A stretch of 64,000 nucleotides of DNA from an uncultured Dialister sp. (GCA_902462205.1 CABQAR010000003.1:62001-126000), one strand, 5' to 3'; positions 9,241 through 19,038 are shown, counted from the first letter of the stretch. Numbers and translations: made by a program. The notes: generated by a model from the sequence alone, not told the origin.

Positions 9241-10562
9241 TGGTAATGGTGTGGAAAATGATGATAATGTTGTTGTTAATACTTTTTTTTATGACAATAA
9301 TTGCCTACGTTTTTGGAGAGTTCGACATAATTTCTCCTGCCTTTGTGGTACCTGCGACATTTACTTTTTGTGTTGGTTTAGCAGCTATATATACAGATAC
9401 CTGGAATTTACCAATGCATTTTGATACAGCAGTGATTATATTAGTTATGGTATTATTTTTTGAGATAGGGGTAATATACTCATCCTGTGTATGCGATAGA
9501 AATAAAGATCATAACAATCAATTAGATCGATTATATACATATACATTATCTAATAGACTATTCTTACTGTTTATAAGTAGTATGGCAGTTATTGCTTGGT
9601 TAAATTATCAAGAGTTATTTTTTATATCTCGCCAATTTACTTTAAGTACAGATTTAGGGGTTATTATCGGGGCAACAATACATCAATTGCAATTAGGGAA
9701 TGTGGAATTTAGCAGATGGAACTCGTACAGAAGTATGTTAGCTCAAGGGATGACATATGTTAGCTTATTTGCTTTTTTAAACAATGCGATTTGTAGGAGG
9801 AAAATCATAATAACTGATTTCAAATTTTTAGTTATTGTATTTTTGTATGCACCAATATTAATATTTACAGGAGGCAGACAACAGGTTATTTATTTAACGA
9901 TATATACTCTTGTTTTGGGAGTATTCCTATATAGGCTAAAGAACGGTTTCTTACGAAGTAATGGCTATAGATTAATAGGAGTTGGCATATTAGCTCTGTC
10001 CATTTTTATTGGCTTATTTTATATATTAGGGATACTGAGTGGAAAGATTAGAGAATCTTATACAATAACACGAGTTCTAGCACATTATGCAGGAACAAAT
10101 ATATCGGCCTTGGACTATTTCATAAATCAGGGGCATATACCTGATACAGGTTTTATAGGAACCATGACCCTTACTGGAATTTATTCATGGTTAAGGGTGA
10201 TTGGATTTGAATTGCCTGAAGTTAGAACATATATTAGTACCTTTGTGCAATTTGATGGAATTACGACAAATGTATATACAGCGTTACGTCGGTATATACA
10301 AGATTATGGATATGTTGGTTGTGGAATGATTATGCTTTTGCTGGGGATGTTATATCAAGCAGTATATAATTATTTAAAACATAAATTTAATTATTTTGCC
10401 CTTATTCTATACTCATTTTACTGTTATCCTATATTTTTACTATGTAGAGAAGAGCGGTTTATGACAAATATATTATCAACAACAACAATCTATATGCTCA
10501 TTTGTGTATATATTACATATAAGGTTTTGCAGAAAAATGAATTGCCGTTAAAAGGAGTGTAA
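9240..10562 (+). CDS. wzy: oligosaccharide repeat-unit polymerase, Wzy type
   Basis: Polytopic inner-membrane protein of 440 residues with about ten to twelve hydrophobic helices and a large extracytoplasmic loop in the second half, the usual Wzy layout. FTGGRQQVIYL resembles the conserved Gly-Arg segment of O-antigen polymerases. It joins lipid-linked repeat units on the outer face of the inner membrane. The ATG overlaps the last base of the previous stop (TAATG) and no Shine-Dalgarno is visible, so translation probably depends on the upstream gene; another ATG lies at 9246. Assignment rests on topology and context, since Wzy proteins share little sequence. Confidence 0.75.
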   Translation: MVMVWKMMIMLLLILFFMTIIAYVFGEFDIISPAFVVPATFTFCVGLAAIYTDTWNLPMHFDTAVIILVMVLFFEIGVIYSSCVCDRNKDHNNQLDRLYTYTLSNRLFLLFISSMAVIAWLNYQELFFISRQFTLSTDLGVIIGATIHQLQLGNVEFSRWNSYRSMLAQGMTYVSLFAFLNNAICRRKIIITDFKFLVIVFLYAPILIFTGGRQQVIYLTIYTLVLGVFLYRLKNGFLRSNGYRLIGVGILALSIFIGLFYILGILSGKIRESYTITRVLAHYAGTNISALDYFINQGHIPDTGFIGTMTLTGIYSWLRVIGFELPEVRTYISTFVQFDGITTNVYTALRRYIQDYGYVGCGMIMLLLGMLYQAVYNYLKHKFNYFALILYSFYCYPIFLLCREERFMTNILSTTTIYMLICVYITYKVLQKNELPLKGV

Positions 10563-10565
10563 AAC

Positions 10566-11222
10566 ATGAGTGGAAAAATTCAATACATAATAAAAAAATG
10601 GTATATTGTTTTACTATGTGCACTTATTGGTGCAAGTGCCTTGTATTTTGAAAAAAGTTCAGTGAAGCCGAGTATCCCTCAAAATGGAGACGTAACTTAC
10701 ACACGCTTGGTTAGGTTTGATCCTGTGCCGGTATTCGTAATCGGACAAGATGGCTATGAAATAGACATTAATAAGGCATTGGGGATGTGGGGAAATAGGC
10801 AGAAGTTTATTGATGTTTTAGATACGGAGTTTGTAGGAGAACAGATATCCGTAGGTTGGAATGATTTGAAAGTATCTGAAAAGTTTGATTGGATGAATCA
10901 GCATTTTCGTGCAGGGAAAATCGGGCCGGGAGTGTATGAACTGGTTCTACAAATTAAAAAGAATGAACCTAAAGATATCGACTATCTAACAGAAAATGGA
11001 AATCGGCTGATGGATGCGTATGAAAGCTATGTAATTAATTCAGCAAAAGAAATTACTGGAAATTCTCAAATGAGCGTTATTCAGAATTACTCACTGATTG
11101 AAAATGAAGACGCAGTTCAGCCGGAAACACTCGTCAAGAAATATTCAATTATAGGATTTGTCCTTGGTGCCATGGTCGGTATTACAGGTTTATCTATCAT
11201 AGCGATCAAAAAAAGTAACTGA
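10566..11222 (+). CDS. Wzz-like chain-length determinant family protein
   Basis: A 218-residue protein with one membrane helix near the N-terminus (residues ~12-27), an extracytoplasmic middle, and a second helix near the C-terminus (~190-212, YSIIGFVLGAMVGITGLSIIAI). This is the architecture of Wzz/YveK polysaccharide co-polymerases, which set the modal chain length. It is short compared with the usual 300 or more residues and has no cytoplasmic tyrosine-kinase domain. It lies between wzy and wzx, as expected. The middle part shows no motif I can name. Confidence 0.62.
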   Translation: MSGKIQYIIKKWYIVLLCALIGASALYFEKSSVKPSIPQNGDVTYTRLVRFDPVPVFVIGQDGYEIDINKALGMWGNRQKFIDVLDTEFVGEQISVGWNDLKVSEKFDWMNQHFRAGKIGPGVYELVLQIKKNEPKDIDYLTENGNRLMDAYESYVINSAKEITGNSQMSVIQNYSLIENEDAVQPETLVKKYSIIGFVLGAMVGITGLSIIAIKKSN

Positions 11223-11262
11223 GCGTTTATACAAAAACAATAAGAGAAATGAGGATCTTATA

Positions 11263-12663
11263 TTGAAGGCCCATAATTTTTTAAAAAATTTGTCATATTC
11301 TTTCAGTGCTAATGTAGTTTCTCTTGGGGTTTCCGTTTTCATGGTTATGTTCTTGCCTAAATTCTTGTCCTTAGAGGACTACGGATTGTGGCAGCTTTTT
11401 CTTTTTTATTTTTCATATTTAGGTTTTTTGCATTTTGGTTGGGAAGATGGTATTTATCTCAGATATGCAGGCAATGATTTTTCCGGATTGAACAGTGTCG
11501 TATTTGCGGGGCAATTTTATGGCATCGTTTTATTGCAAATTGTTTTGGTTGGGTTAGGAGTGTCTATCGGCAACTATTTTATTGACGATATATTCAAAAA
11601 ATGGGCATTTGTTTGTGCGTTATGTTTAGCACCGGTTGTTAATTTCAATAATTTGTGTAATTTTATTATGCAGATTACAAATCGTATCAGGGACTATGCC
11701 ATGCTGATTTTTGTGGAGCGATTCATGCTCCTTGCTGGGGTCAGCGTTTTTCTCTTTGTGGGAATTAATCAATTTACATATCTTTACGGTGCTAAAGTAT
11801 TTTCTGTATGGGGGGTATCCCTCTTAGGGGCATATTTGTGCAGACAACTCTTACGGCCTCGTTTTGGGGCATTTTGCGAGATTCTGCATGAAGCATGGGA
11901 AAATATATCTGTAGGAATAAAGCTCATGTTTGCTAATGTGGCAAGTATGCTTATCATTGGCGTTATTCGTTATGGGATTTCCGTAGGATGGGATGTTACG
12001 ACCTTTGGGCGTATTTCTTTAACGCTCGGTATATCCAATTTTTTAATGATATTCATAAATTCTGTGAGTGTAGTTTTTTTTCCTGTTATTAAACAGATGG
12101 ATATTAACCAGCGTGCAGAAGCATACGTAAAAATTCGAGAGATATTGACCATAATACTGTTTACGGGGCTCTTGGCTTATTATCCATTGAAATGTATTTT
12201 GAGTTGGTGGCTTCCTAAATATGCTGATAGCCTGATTTATATGAGTGTGTTATTCCCGGTTTGCTTGTTCGAAAGTAAGGTCAGTCTGTTAATAAATACA
12301 TATTTGAAAAGTATGAGACAGGAATTTCTAATGCTGAAGATTAATGTCATCAGTGTTGGGGTTTCTGTCCTGGTGACGATCTGTACCGTCTGTGTTTTGC
12401 ATGATCTAAATGTTGCAGTCCTATCCATTGCCGCTCTTTATGCCTTCCGTTGTATATTGGCAGAGTGTCATATTGCCAGATTACTCAATATATCATTAAA
12501 GAGAGATATTTTTATAGATTTGATTATGGCCGGTGCTTTTGTATCAAGCGGTTGGCTGCTTGATAGTTGGGTGGGTGTACTTGCTTATGCCTGTTTTTAT
12601 GGTTTATATCTTATTATAAACTTTAATAAAATAAGAAGTCTTTGTTCTATTATTCATGATTGA
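11263..12663 (+). CDS. wzx: polysaccharide flippase, Wzx type
   Basis: Integral membrane protein of 466 residues with about twelve to fourteen helices, matching the MATE/MVF-related oligosaccharide flippases. It moves undecaprenyl-linked repeat units across the inner membrane. The N-terminal pattern NLSYSFSANVVSLGVSVFMVMFLPKFLSLEDYGLWQL, here given as a region rather than a motif, is typical: a Ser/Asn-rich first helix, then Pro-Lys and a Tyr-Gly-x-Trp turn. The start is TTG 11263, supported by GAGGAT about seven bases upstream; no ATG in a better position exists. Its GC content is somewhat higher than that of its upstream neighbours. Confidence 0.82.
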   Translation: MKAHNFLKNLSYSFSANVVSLGVSVFMVMFLPKFLSLEDYGLWQLFLFYFSYLGFLHFGWEDGIYLRYAGNDFSGLNSVVFAGQFYGIVLLQIVLVGLGVSIGNYFIDDIFKKWAFVCALCLAPVVNFNNLCNFIMQITNRIRDYAMLIFVERFMLLAGVSVFLFVGINQFTYLYGAKVFSVWGVSLLGAYLCRQLLRPRFGAFCEILHEAWENISVGIKLMFANVASMLIIGVIRYGISVGWDVTTFGRISLTLGISNFLMIFINSVSVVFFPVIKQMDINQRAEAYVKIREILTIILFTGLLAYYPLKCILSWWLPKYADSLIYMSVLFPVCLFESKVSLLINTYLKSMRQEFLMLKINVISVGVSVLVTICTVCVLHDLNVAVLSIAALYAFRCILAECHIARLLNISLKRDIFIDLIMAGAFVSSGWLLDSWVGVLAYACFYGLYLIINFNKIRSLCSIIHD

Positions 12664-12702
12664 TATTTGAAAATATATCGCAGAAGTAGCGGGTGAATTA
12701 CA

Positions 12703-14160
12703 TTGGCGTTGAATTCAATTGAATTTCTTGCTTTTTTTACTATCGTATTTGTTATTTATCAGATTACCAATTTATATATAACGGATGAGAATATAAAAAA
12801 TAAATGTTCTCAAGTTGTATTATTGTTGGCTAGTTTAAGTTTTTGCGGGTATGTAAATATTTGGTTTGTACCGATTATTATTTATATAAGCGCAGTGACG
12901 TTTTTGGCGGGAATAATACTTTCAGATAGTAAGTCCAAATATTGTCTTATTATATTAATATTGATGGACATAATACCTCTTTTGACTTTTAAGTATTTTA
13001 ATTTCATTAGCCATATATTTAATGGACCCGCAATCCAATTAATCTTGCCTTTAGGAATATCTTTTTACACATTGCAGAGTATTACTTATATAGTGGATAT
13101 ATGGAAAGGTAGAATTACTGTTGAAAGTAACCCTATAGTGATAGCATTATTTGTTTCGTTTTTTCCTGTTCTTTCGAGTGGACCGATTCAACGTGCAAAA
13201 AATCTTATACCGCAATTGAAAAAGAATTATTTATTCAATTATGATGATGCGTCAAATGGTATGAAGTGGATTGCTATTGGGATTATTAAGAAGATGGTTA
13301 TTGCAGATTCTATTGGCATATATGTGGATCAGGTATATAGATCGTTAGAACGAGTTTCAGGAACAGCGATGCTTGTTGCAGTGATTTTATATTCTTTTCA
13401 AATTTACTGTGATTTTTCTGGATATACGAATATGTCATTTGGGTGTGCAAAGATGTTTGGAATCGATGTGGGGAAAAACTTTAATCACCCTTATCTTGCA
13501 TCAGGTGTAGGGGATTTTTGGCATAGATGGCATATAAGCCTAAGCACTTGGTTAAGAGATTATGTATATATTCCGTTAGGTGGGAATAAGATTGGGGTAT
13601 TCCGTACATATGTGAATATCATGATTACATTTTGCGTTAGCGGGATATGGCATGGCGCGGCATGGCATTTTATAATATGGGGTATGATACATGGAGCCTA
13701 TGTGTGTATTGAACGATTTATTAAAGGTTGGGGAAGAACAGGATTTCTATCGCAAAAAAACAAAATTATCGTGCAGGTAATTATGTTTTCTCATGTGGTA
13801 ATGACATTTGTGTTAGTTACAGTTGCATGGATATTTTTTAGGGTTTCACAAACGAAGGATGTCCTAATCATATTAAGGAAAATAATGCGGGTCCCACAAG
13901 AATTATTCTCATCAGTCTCTATGCAAGAACTGTTATTTTCTCAAGTTAATCAGATTGGAAAAAATGATCTTATATATTTAGTTGGTTATCTGGTTATATT
14001 TTTTATCATTAGTATTGCTACAAGAAAAAAGAGCGTGATTTATTATCTCAATCAATTTCCCATGACTTTTAGGTGGATAATTTATACACTTGTCCTATTT
14101 GCTATATTTTTTTTGTCGAATAAGACTGCTTCTGCTGTTTTTATTTATAATCAATTTTGA
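12703..14160 (+). CDS. MBOAT family O-acyltransferase (AlgI/DltB-like)
   Basis: Polytopic membrane O-acyltransferase of 485 residues that moves an acyl group, usually acetyl, from the cytoplasm to a glycan outside. The family signatures are clear: the N-terminal FNSIEF-like NSIEFLAFFTIVFVIYQ, PLGISFYTLQSI, FWHRWHISLSTWLRDYVYIP, and SGIWHGAAWHFIIWG, which holds the conserved membrane His. The start codon is TTG 12703, chosen because the protein then begins exactly as family members do. It is immediately followed, without a gap, by an SGNH-like gene, as in AlgI-AlgJ/X and PatA-PatB pairs. The polymer made by this locus is therefore probably O-acylated. Confidence 0.9.
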   Translation: MALNSIEFLAFFTIVFVIYQITNLYITDENIKNKCSQVVLLLASLSFCGYVNIWFVPIIIYISAVTFLAGIILSDSKSKYCLIILILMDIIPLLTFKYFNFISHIFNGPAIQLILPLGISFYTLQSITYIVDIWKGRITVESNPIVIALFVSFFPVLSSGPIQRAKNLIPQLKKNYLFNYDDASNGMKWIAIGIIKKMVIADSIGIYVDQVYRSLERVSGTAMLVAVILYSFQIYCDFSGYTNMSFGCAKMFGIDVGKNFNHPYLASGVGDFWHRWHISLSTWLRDYVYIPLGGNKIGVFRTYVNIMITFCVSGIWHGAAWHFIIWGMIHGAYVCIERFIKGWGRTGFLSQKNKIIVQVIMFSHVVMTFVLVTVAWIFFRVSQTKDVLIILRKIMRVPQELFSSVSMQELLFSQVNQIGKNDLIYLVGYLVIFFIISIATRKKSVIYYLNQFPMTFRWIIYTLVLFAIFFLSNKTASAVFIYNQF

Positions 14161-15240
14161 ATGAGGAGCCATATGCGTTTTTTTCTGTTGAAGTGTATGT
14201 TCATAGTAGGAATTATATCAGTAATTATTGGGGTTATTGTATTTGTAGATGTATTTAATGTATTTCATTATAATGATATTCGTTTCACCGACGCGGAGCC
14301 TAATAAAAATTATGTAAAGACAAAATATGTCATAAAGAATCCTGATAAATTTAATGCATTTATATTCGGTTCTTCGCGCGTTGGCAATATACCAAGCGTA
14401 GGGCTACCAAGATATAATCATTCTAATGAAAAGTTATCTTGGTATAATATGACCTATTCCATGGGGGTTCCGGCAGAGCATCTTGAAACGATTAAAACCT
14501 TTATAAAGAATAATGTAAAAATCAAATATATAGTAATAGGTGTTGATAATATTTCTGCATCAACGAACCCTAATATCCATAAAAATGAATTGTTAAGAAA
14601 GCCATATCAGTTAATGGAAATTGATCCTGTAAATTTTTATTGGTCATATATTTGGAATATGGCTGATATAGATTCAATAAAGCATATATTGCCCCAGGTT
14701 TTAAGGAACTATATAAATAAGGACATTAAGGCTAAGAATTTGTTCTATAAATTTGGCGTGAGTCCTGGTAATGAGGATATGAACATACCTAATAAAGTTG
14801 ATGAGAAAAAGTTTGAATTGAATCCTGTTAGCCCATATACATATAAAAATGTTATGAGTGACCTCAAAGAAATAGTTGAGATTTGTAGAGATAAAGGAAT
14901 AGAACTCATTATTTTTACCTCACCCATTTATGAAAGAGGATATTTGACATCGGTAAAACATGGTCAATATTTGTTATTTTTGCGAGATCTTGCTCAAATA
15001 TACCCTTATTATAATTTTTCCGGATTAAATAGATTTACAAAAGATAAAAGATACTATTTTGATTGGTCACACTATAGGCCCTATGTGGGGAGAGAAATAG
15101 AAAAGAGTATTTGGGGATTGGATCATCAGTCTGATGAAAAAATAGAGAAATTGGAGTATAGCAAGAATACAGGCTTTGGGATGAAAGTTGATCATAATAA
15201 TATTGATATATTGATTACGTTGCTTCAAAATCAGCTTTGA
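14161..15240 (+). CDS. SGNH-like periplasmic O-acylation partner protein
   Basis: A 359-residue protein with an N-terminal membrane anchor (residues ~7-30) and an extracytoplasmic domain. The segment FIFGSSRVGNI has a Gly-x-Ser-x-Arg pattern like block I of SGNH/AlgJ-like proteins. DWSHYRPYVG near the C-terminus supplies an Asp-x-x-His like the catalytic Asp-His of this fold. The ATG abuts the stop of the MBOAT gene, so they are coupled. Expected role: accepting the acyl group delivered by the MBOAT protein and placing it on the polysaccharide. A clear family name (DltD, AlgX, PatB) cannot be given from sequence alone. Confidence 0.68.
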   Translation: MRSHMRFFLLKCMFIVGIISVIIGVIVFVDVFNVFHYNDIRFTDAEPNKNYVKTKYVIKNPDKFNAFIFGSSRVGNIPSVGLPRYNHSNEKLSWYNMTYSMGVPAEHLETIKTFIKNNVKIKYIVIGVDNISASTNPNIHKNELLRKPYQLMEIDPVNFYWSYIWNMADIDSIKHILPQVLRNYINKDIKAKNLFYKFGVSPGNEDMNIPNKVDEKKFELNPVSPYTYKNVMSDLKEIVEICRDKGIELIIFTSPIYERGYLTSVKHGQYLLFLRDLAQIYPYYNFSGLNRFTKDKRYYFDWSHYRPYVGREIEKSIWGLDHQSDEKIEKLEYSKNTGFGMKVDHNNIDILITLLQNQL

Positions 15241-15263
15241 GGCATAAATAGCGAGGTTATTTT

Positions 15264-16145
15264 ATGAAAGGGATTATTCTGGCAGGTGGAAGCGGAACGC
15301 GTTTGTATCCGCTTACTATGGTGACGTCGAAACAGTTGCTTCCGATTTATGATAAACCGATGATTTTTTATCCGTTGTCTACATTGATGTTGGCGGGGAT
15401 CAAAGATATCCTAATCATTTCTACTCCGGCAGACTTGCCTAATTTTGAACGGCTGCTTGGAGACGGATCCCGATATGGAATACGTTTGTCTTATAAGGTA
15501 CAGCCATCTCCGGATGGATTGGCGCAGGCTTTTATCCTGGGAGAAGAGTTTATTGATGGCGAATCATGTGCGATGATTTTAGGGGATAATATTTTTTATG
15601 GGGCAGGTCTTACGCGATATCTGAAAACTGCGGTCACGAATGATTCCGGTGCCACTGTGTTCGGTTACTATGTGGATGATCCTGAGCGATTTGGCGTGAT
15701 AGATTTTGATAAAGACGGCAAGGCCAAGTCTATTGAGGAGAAGCCCGCACATCCGAAATCCAATTATGCAGTTACAGGTCTTTATTTTTACGATCACCAT
15801 GTCTGTGAATATGCAAAACAGGTGAAGCCATCAGCCCGTGGTGAGCTGGAAATTACTGATTTGAATAAAATATACCTTGAGAAGGGAACACTTAATGTAG
15901 TGACACTTGGCCGTGGTTATGCATGGTTAGATACAGGTACGATGGATTCCTTATTTGAGGCGTCTGAGTTTGTTAAAGCGATAGAGACTCGTGCGGGTAT
16001 CCATATTTCTATGCCGGAAGAAATTGCTTATGTAAATGGATGGATTGATAAGGCTTCTTTGGCCGCCAGTGCAAAAAAATATGGAAAAAGTCCTTATGGC
16101 CGGTATTTGCAGAAAGTGGTAGATGGGAAGATATTAGCGGACTGA
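15264..16145 (+). CDS. rmlA: glucose-1-phosphate thymidylyltransferase
   Basis: First enzyme of dTDP-L-rhamnose synthesis; it joins glucose 1-phosphate and dTTP to give dTDP-glucose. The 293-residue product shows the nucleotidyl loop GGSGTRLYPLT, SKQLLPIYDKPMIFYPLS, ILGDNIFYG, FGVIDFDKDG with EEKP, and AWLDTGTMDSL. Length matches RmlA. GC content rises here toward genome average, so this and the next three genes look like the conserved right arm of the locus. Thirty-eight bases separate it from rmlB. Confidence 0.97.
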   Translation: MKGIILAGGSGTRLYPLTMVTSKQLLPIYDKPMIFYPLSTLMLAGIKDILIISTPADLPNFERLLGDGSRYGIRLSYKVQPSPDGLAQAFILGEEFIDGESCAMILGDNIFYGAGLTRYLKTAVTNDSGATVFGYYVDDPERFGVIDFDKDGKAKSIEEKPAHPKSNYAVTGLYFYDHHVCEYAKQVKPSARGELEITDLNKIYLEKGTLNVVTLGRGYAWLDTGTMDSLFEASEFVKAIETRAGIHISMPEEIAYVNGWIDKASLAASAKKYGKSPYGRYLQKVVDGKILAD

Positions 16146-16183
16146 AGGTGTTCTTTTCTTAGAGAAGGAATTTTGGAGGAAAT

Positions 16184-17215
16184 ATGGAACGGAAGACGGT
16201 TATTGTAACGGGTGGGGCGGGGTTCATAGGATCGAATTTTATATTTCATATGATTGATACATATCCCGACTATCGTATCATCTGCTTGGATAAGCTCACT
16301 TATGCGGGAAATATATCAACTCTTGCCAATGTTATGGACAGAGGTAATTTTAGGTTCGTAAAATTGGATATCTGTGATCGAAAGGGAGTATATAAGCTTT
16401 TTGAAGAAGAATGTCCTGATATCGTTGTAAATTTTGCAGCAGAGTCACATGTTGATCGTTCTATTGAGGATCCGTCTATTTTTCTGGAAACCAATATCAT
16501 CGGTACATCAGTATTGATGGACGCATGCAGAAAATACGGAATCGAAAGGTATCATCAGGTATCTACAGATGAGGTTTACGGAGATCTTCCGTTAGACAGA
16601 CCGGATCTTTTTTTTACGGAAATAACCCCACTGCATACCAGTAGTCCGTACAGCAGTTCTAAAGCAGGTGCAGATTTGCTTGTTCTTGCTTATCATCGTA
16701 CCTATGGGCTTCCTGTAACAATTTCACGCTGCAGCAACAATTATGGGCCATACCATTTTCCTGAAAAGCTTATTCCTCTTATGATTGTGAATGCATTACA
16801 TGACAAGCAGTTGCCTGTTTATGGCGATGGATTAAATGTTCGGGATTGGCTCTATGTGGAGGATCATTGCAGGGCGATAGATTTAATTATCCATAAGGGA
16901 ACGGTGGGAGAAATCTATAACATTGGCGGACATAATGAAATGAGAAATATTGATATCGTCAGACTTATCTGTAAGGAATTGGGAAAACCGGAGAGCCTTA
17001 TAGCTTTTGTGTCTGATCGAAAAGGGCATGACAGGCGGTATGCCATTGATCCTGCGAAGATACACAAGGAATTAGGCTGGTTGCCGGAAACCAGGTTTGC
17101 GGATGGGATTAAGAAAACAATCCAGTGGTATTTGACACATCGTACATGGTGGGAAGAAATCATTTCTGGGGAATATCGTGGTTATTACCATAAGATGTAC
17201 GAAGAAAGAAAATAA
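16184..17215 (+). CDS. rmlB: dTDP-glucose 4,6-dehydratase
   Basis: Second enzyme of the dTDP-rhamnose pathway; oxidises C4 and removes water across C5-C6 to give dTDP-4-keto-6-deoxyglucose. Features of the 343-residue extended SDR are the NAD site VTGGAGFIGSNFIF, VNFAAESHVDRSI, STDEVYGDL, the catalytic YSSSKAGADLL (Tyr-x3-Lys) and SNNYGPYHFPEKLIP. The ATG follows TTTGGAGGAAAT. A 74-base gap with no strong terminator leads to rmlD. Confidence 0.97.
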   Translation: MERKTVIVTGGAGFIGSNFIFHMIDTYPDYRIICLDKLTYAGNISTLANVMDRGNFRFVKLDICDRKGVYKLFEEECPDIVVNFAAESHVDRSIEDPSIFLETNIIGTSVLMDACRKYGIERYHQVSTDEVYGDLPLDRPDLFFTEITPLHTSSPYSSSKAGADLLVLAYHRTYGLPVTISRCSNNYGPYHFPEKLIPLMIVNALHDKQLPVYGDGLNVRDWLYVEDHCRAIDLIIHKGTVGEIYNIGGHNEMRNIDIVRLICKELGKPESLIAFVSDRKGHDRRYAIDPAKIHKELGWLPETRFADGIKKTIQWYLTHRTWWEEIISGEYRGYYHKMYEERK

Positions 17216-17289
17216 TGTATTAGTAGGCATATTTTATGATTGAATAGGATATGCCTATTTTGTATGATTATCTGTGTGGGGGGATATTT

Positions 17290-18207
17290 ATGAATGTATT
17301 CGTAACAGGTGTAAACGGACAATTAGGGCATGATGTCATTAATGAGTTGGTGAAAAGAGGGCATGTTGCTATTGGCAGTGACTTAAAAGCGCAGTATGCC
17401 GGAGTACCTGATGGAAGCGCAGTGACCCGGGTTCCATATGTTTCTTTGGATATCACGGATAAAAAAGCGGTAGATGCAGTGATTTCTAATGCACGTCCTG
17501 ATGCAGTCGTGCATTGTGCTGCATGGACCGCAGTTGATATGGCGGAAGATGATGAAAACGTAGTGAAAGTACGTGCGGTTAATGAATATGGAACGAAATA
17601 TATTGCAGAAGCCTGCAAAAGGTTCGATGCCAAAATGGTTTATTTAAGTACGGATTATGTATTTGATGGACAGGGAGACATTCCTTGGTCTCCAGATTGC
17701 AAAGATTATAAGCCTCTTAATATTTATGGAAAAACGAAACTTGGAGGAGAAATAGCCGTATCAGCTGTTTTGGATAAATATTTTATTGTTCGTATTGCAT
17801 GGGTGTTCGGATTAAATGGGAATAATTTTATTAAGACAATGCTGAAAATAGGGAAAAACCATGATGTGGTTAAAGTAGTAAGTGATCAGATCGGTACGCC
17901 TACATATACCCATGACTTGGCGAGAATTCTTGTAGATATGTTAGAAACAGACAGATATGGTTATTACCATGTGACCAATGAAGGCGGTTATATATCATGG
18001 TATGATTTTGCCTGTGAAATATATCATCAGGCAGGATATTCAACGAAAGTAATCCCTGTTACAACAGAAGAATATGGTCTATCTAAGGCAAAGAGGCCAT
18101 TTAATTCCCGCTTGGATAAAAGCAAGTTAACAGGGAGCGGATTCATTCCTCTGCCGGATTGGAAGGATGCATTGCATAGATATCTGATTGAAACAGGGAT
18201 TATTTGA
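17290..18207 (+). CDS. rmlD: dTDP-4-dehydrorhamnose reductase
   Basis: Last enzyme of dTDP-L-rhamnose synthesis; it reduces dTDP-4-keto-rhamnose with NAD(P)H. The product has the N-terminal nucleotide loop VTGVNGQLGHDV, STDYVFDG, the catalytic NIYGKTKLGGE and VSDQIGTPTYTHDLA. I start at ATG 17290, which follows a GGGGGGATA Shine-Dalgarno and gives the family N-terminus MNVFVTGVNGQLG; the in-frame ATG at 17251 would add 13 residues not seen in RmlD. It is placed before rmlC, giving the order A-B-D-C. Confidence 0.96.
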   Translation: MNVFVTGVNGQLGHDVINELVKRGHVAIGSDLKAQYAGVPDGSAVTRVPYVSLDITDKKAVDAVISNARPDAVVHCAAWTAVDMAEDDENVVKVRAVNEYGTKYIAEACKRFDAKMVYLSTDYVFDGQGDIPWSPDCKDYKPLNIYGKTKLGGEIAVSAVLDKYFIVRIAWVFGLNGNNFIKTMLKIGKNHDVVKVVSDQIGTPTYTHDLARILVDMLETDRYGYYHVTNEGGYISWYDFACEIYHQAGYSTKVIPVTTEEYGLSKAKRPFNSRLDKSKLTGSGFIPLPDWKDALHRYLIETGII

Positions 18208-18255
18208 GGATTTTAAAATCTGTGGACCTATGGGTTTTGGATTTGTGGAGGATAT

Positions 18256-18864
18256 ATGGGACAAATAAAAGTAGATAGGAATTTGAATGGGATTGAGGGA
18301 CTTTGTCTGATAGAACCAATGGTTCATGGAGATGCTCGTGGCTATTTTATGGAAACGTATAATCAAAGAGACATGGAAGAAATGGGATTCCATATTGATT
18401 TTGTTCAGGACAACCAGAGTATATCCGCTAAAGGAGTACTTCGTGGATTACATTTTCAGAAAAGATACCCGCAATGCAAGTTGGTCAGGGTCATTCGGGG
18501 CAGCGTATTCGACGTAGCAGTGGATTTGAGGTCGGATTCTAAGACATATGGGAAATGGTATGGGGTAGAACTCACAGCTGAGAATAAAAAGCAGTTTCTT
18601 ATACCGGAAGGGTTCGCGCATGGTTTTTTGGTATTGAGTGATGAGGCAGAATTTTGCTATAAAGTTAATGATTTCTGGCATGCAAACGATGAGGGGGGGC
18701 TTGCATGGAACGATCCCGAAATTGGAATCAGGTGGCCTAAACTTTTGGGGGAATATAGTGGTAGTGCAAGAGGAGACGGTTATCACCTGGACGATGGAAC
18801 CCCTCTTAACTTGAGCGATAAGGATCAGAAATGGCTGGGATTGAAGGATACGTTTAAGTTTTAA
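18256..18864 (+). CDS. rmlC: dTDP-4-dehydrorhamnose 3,5-epimerase
   Basis: Third enzyme of the rhamnose pathway; epimerises C3 and C5 of the 4-keto sugar. The 202-residue cupin has DARGYFMETYN, QDNQSISAKGVLRGLHFQ with the catalytic His, RVIRGSVFDVAVDLR, PEGFAHGFLVLSDEAEFCYK, and the aromatic WNDPEIGIRWP. The start follows TGTGGAGGATAT. Together with rmlA, rmlB and rmlD it gives the complete set for dTDP-L-rhamnose. No clear terminator follows in the 174-base gap to the next gene. Confidence 0.97.
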   Translation: MGQIKVDRNLNGIEGLCLIEPMVHGDARGYFMETYNQRDMEEMGFHIDFVQDNQSISAKGVLRGLHFQKRYPQCKLVRVIRGSVFDVAVDLRSDSKTYGKWYGVELTAENKKQFLIPEGFAHGFLVLSDEAEFCYKVNDFWHANDEGGLAWNDPEIGIRWPKLLGEYSGSARGDGYHLDDGTPLNLSDKDQKWLGLKDTFKF

Positions 18865-19038
18865 GTGCTACTCATTGATAACTTATCTGGTACAGAGGTT
18901 CATATTAATATAGTTAAGATTAATACTGAGGTCTTGATAGGATGAAAGTGTGTTGTGCAAATTGTTTTTTATAGAAAATGCTTTTCTTATGTATGTAGAT
19001 AAAGGTTATAATCATTTATTGACTGATAAGAGGAAAAT

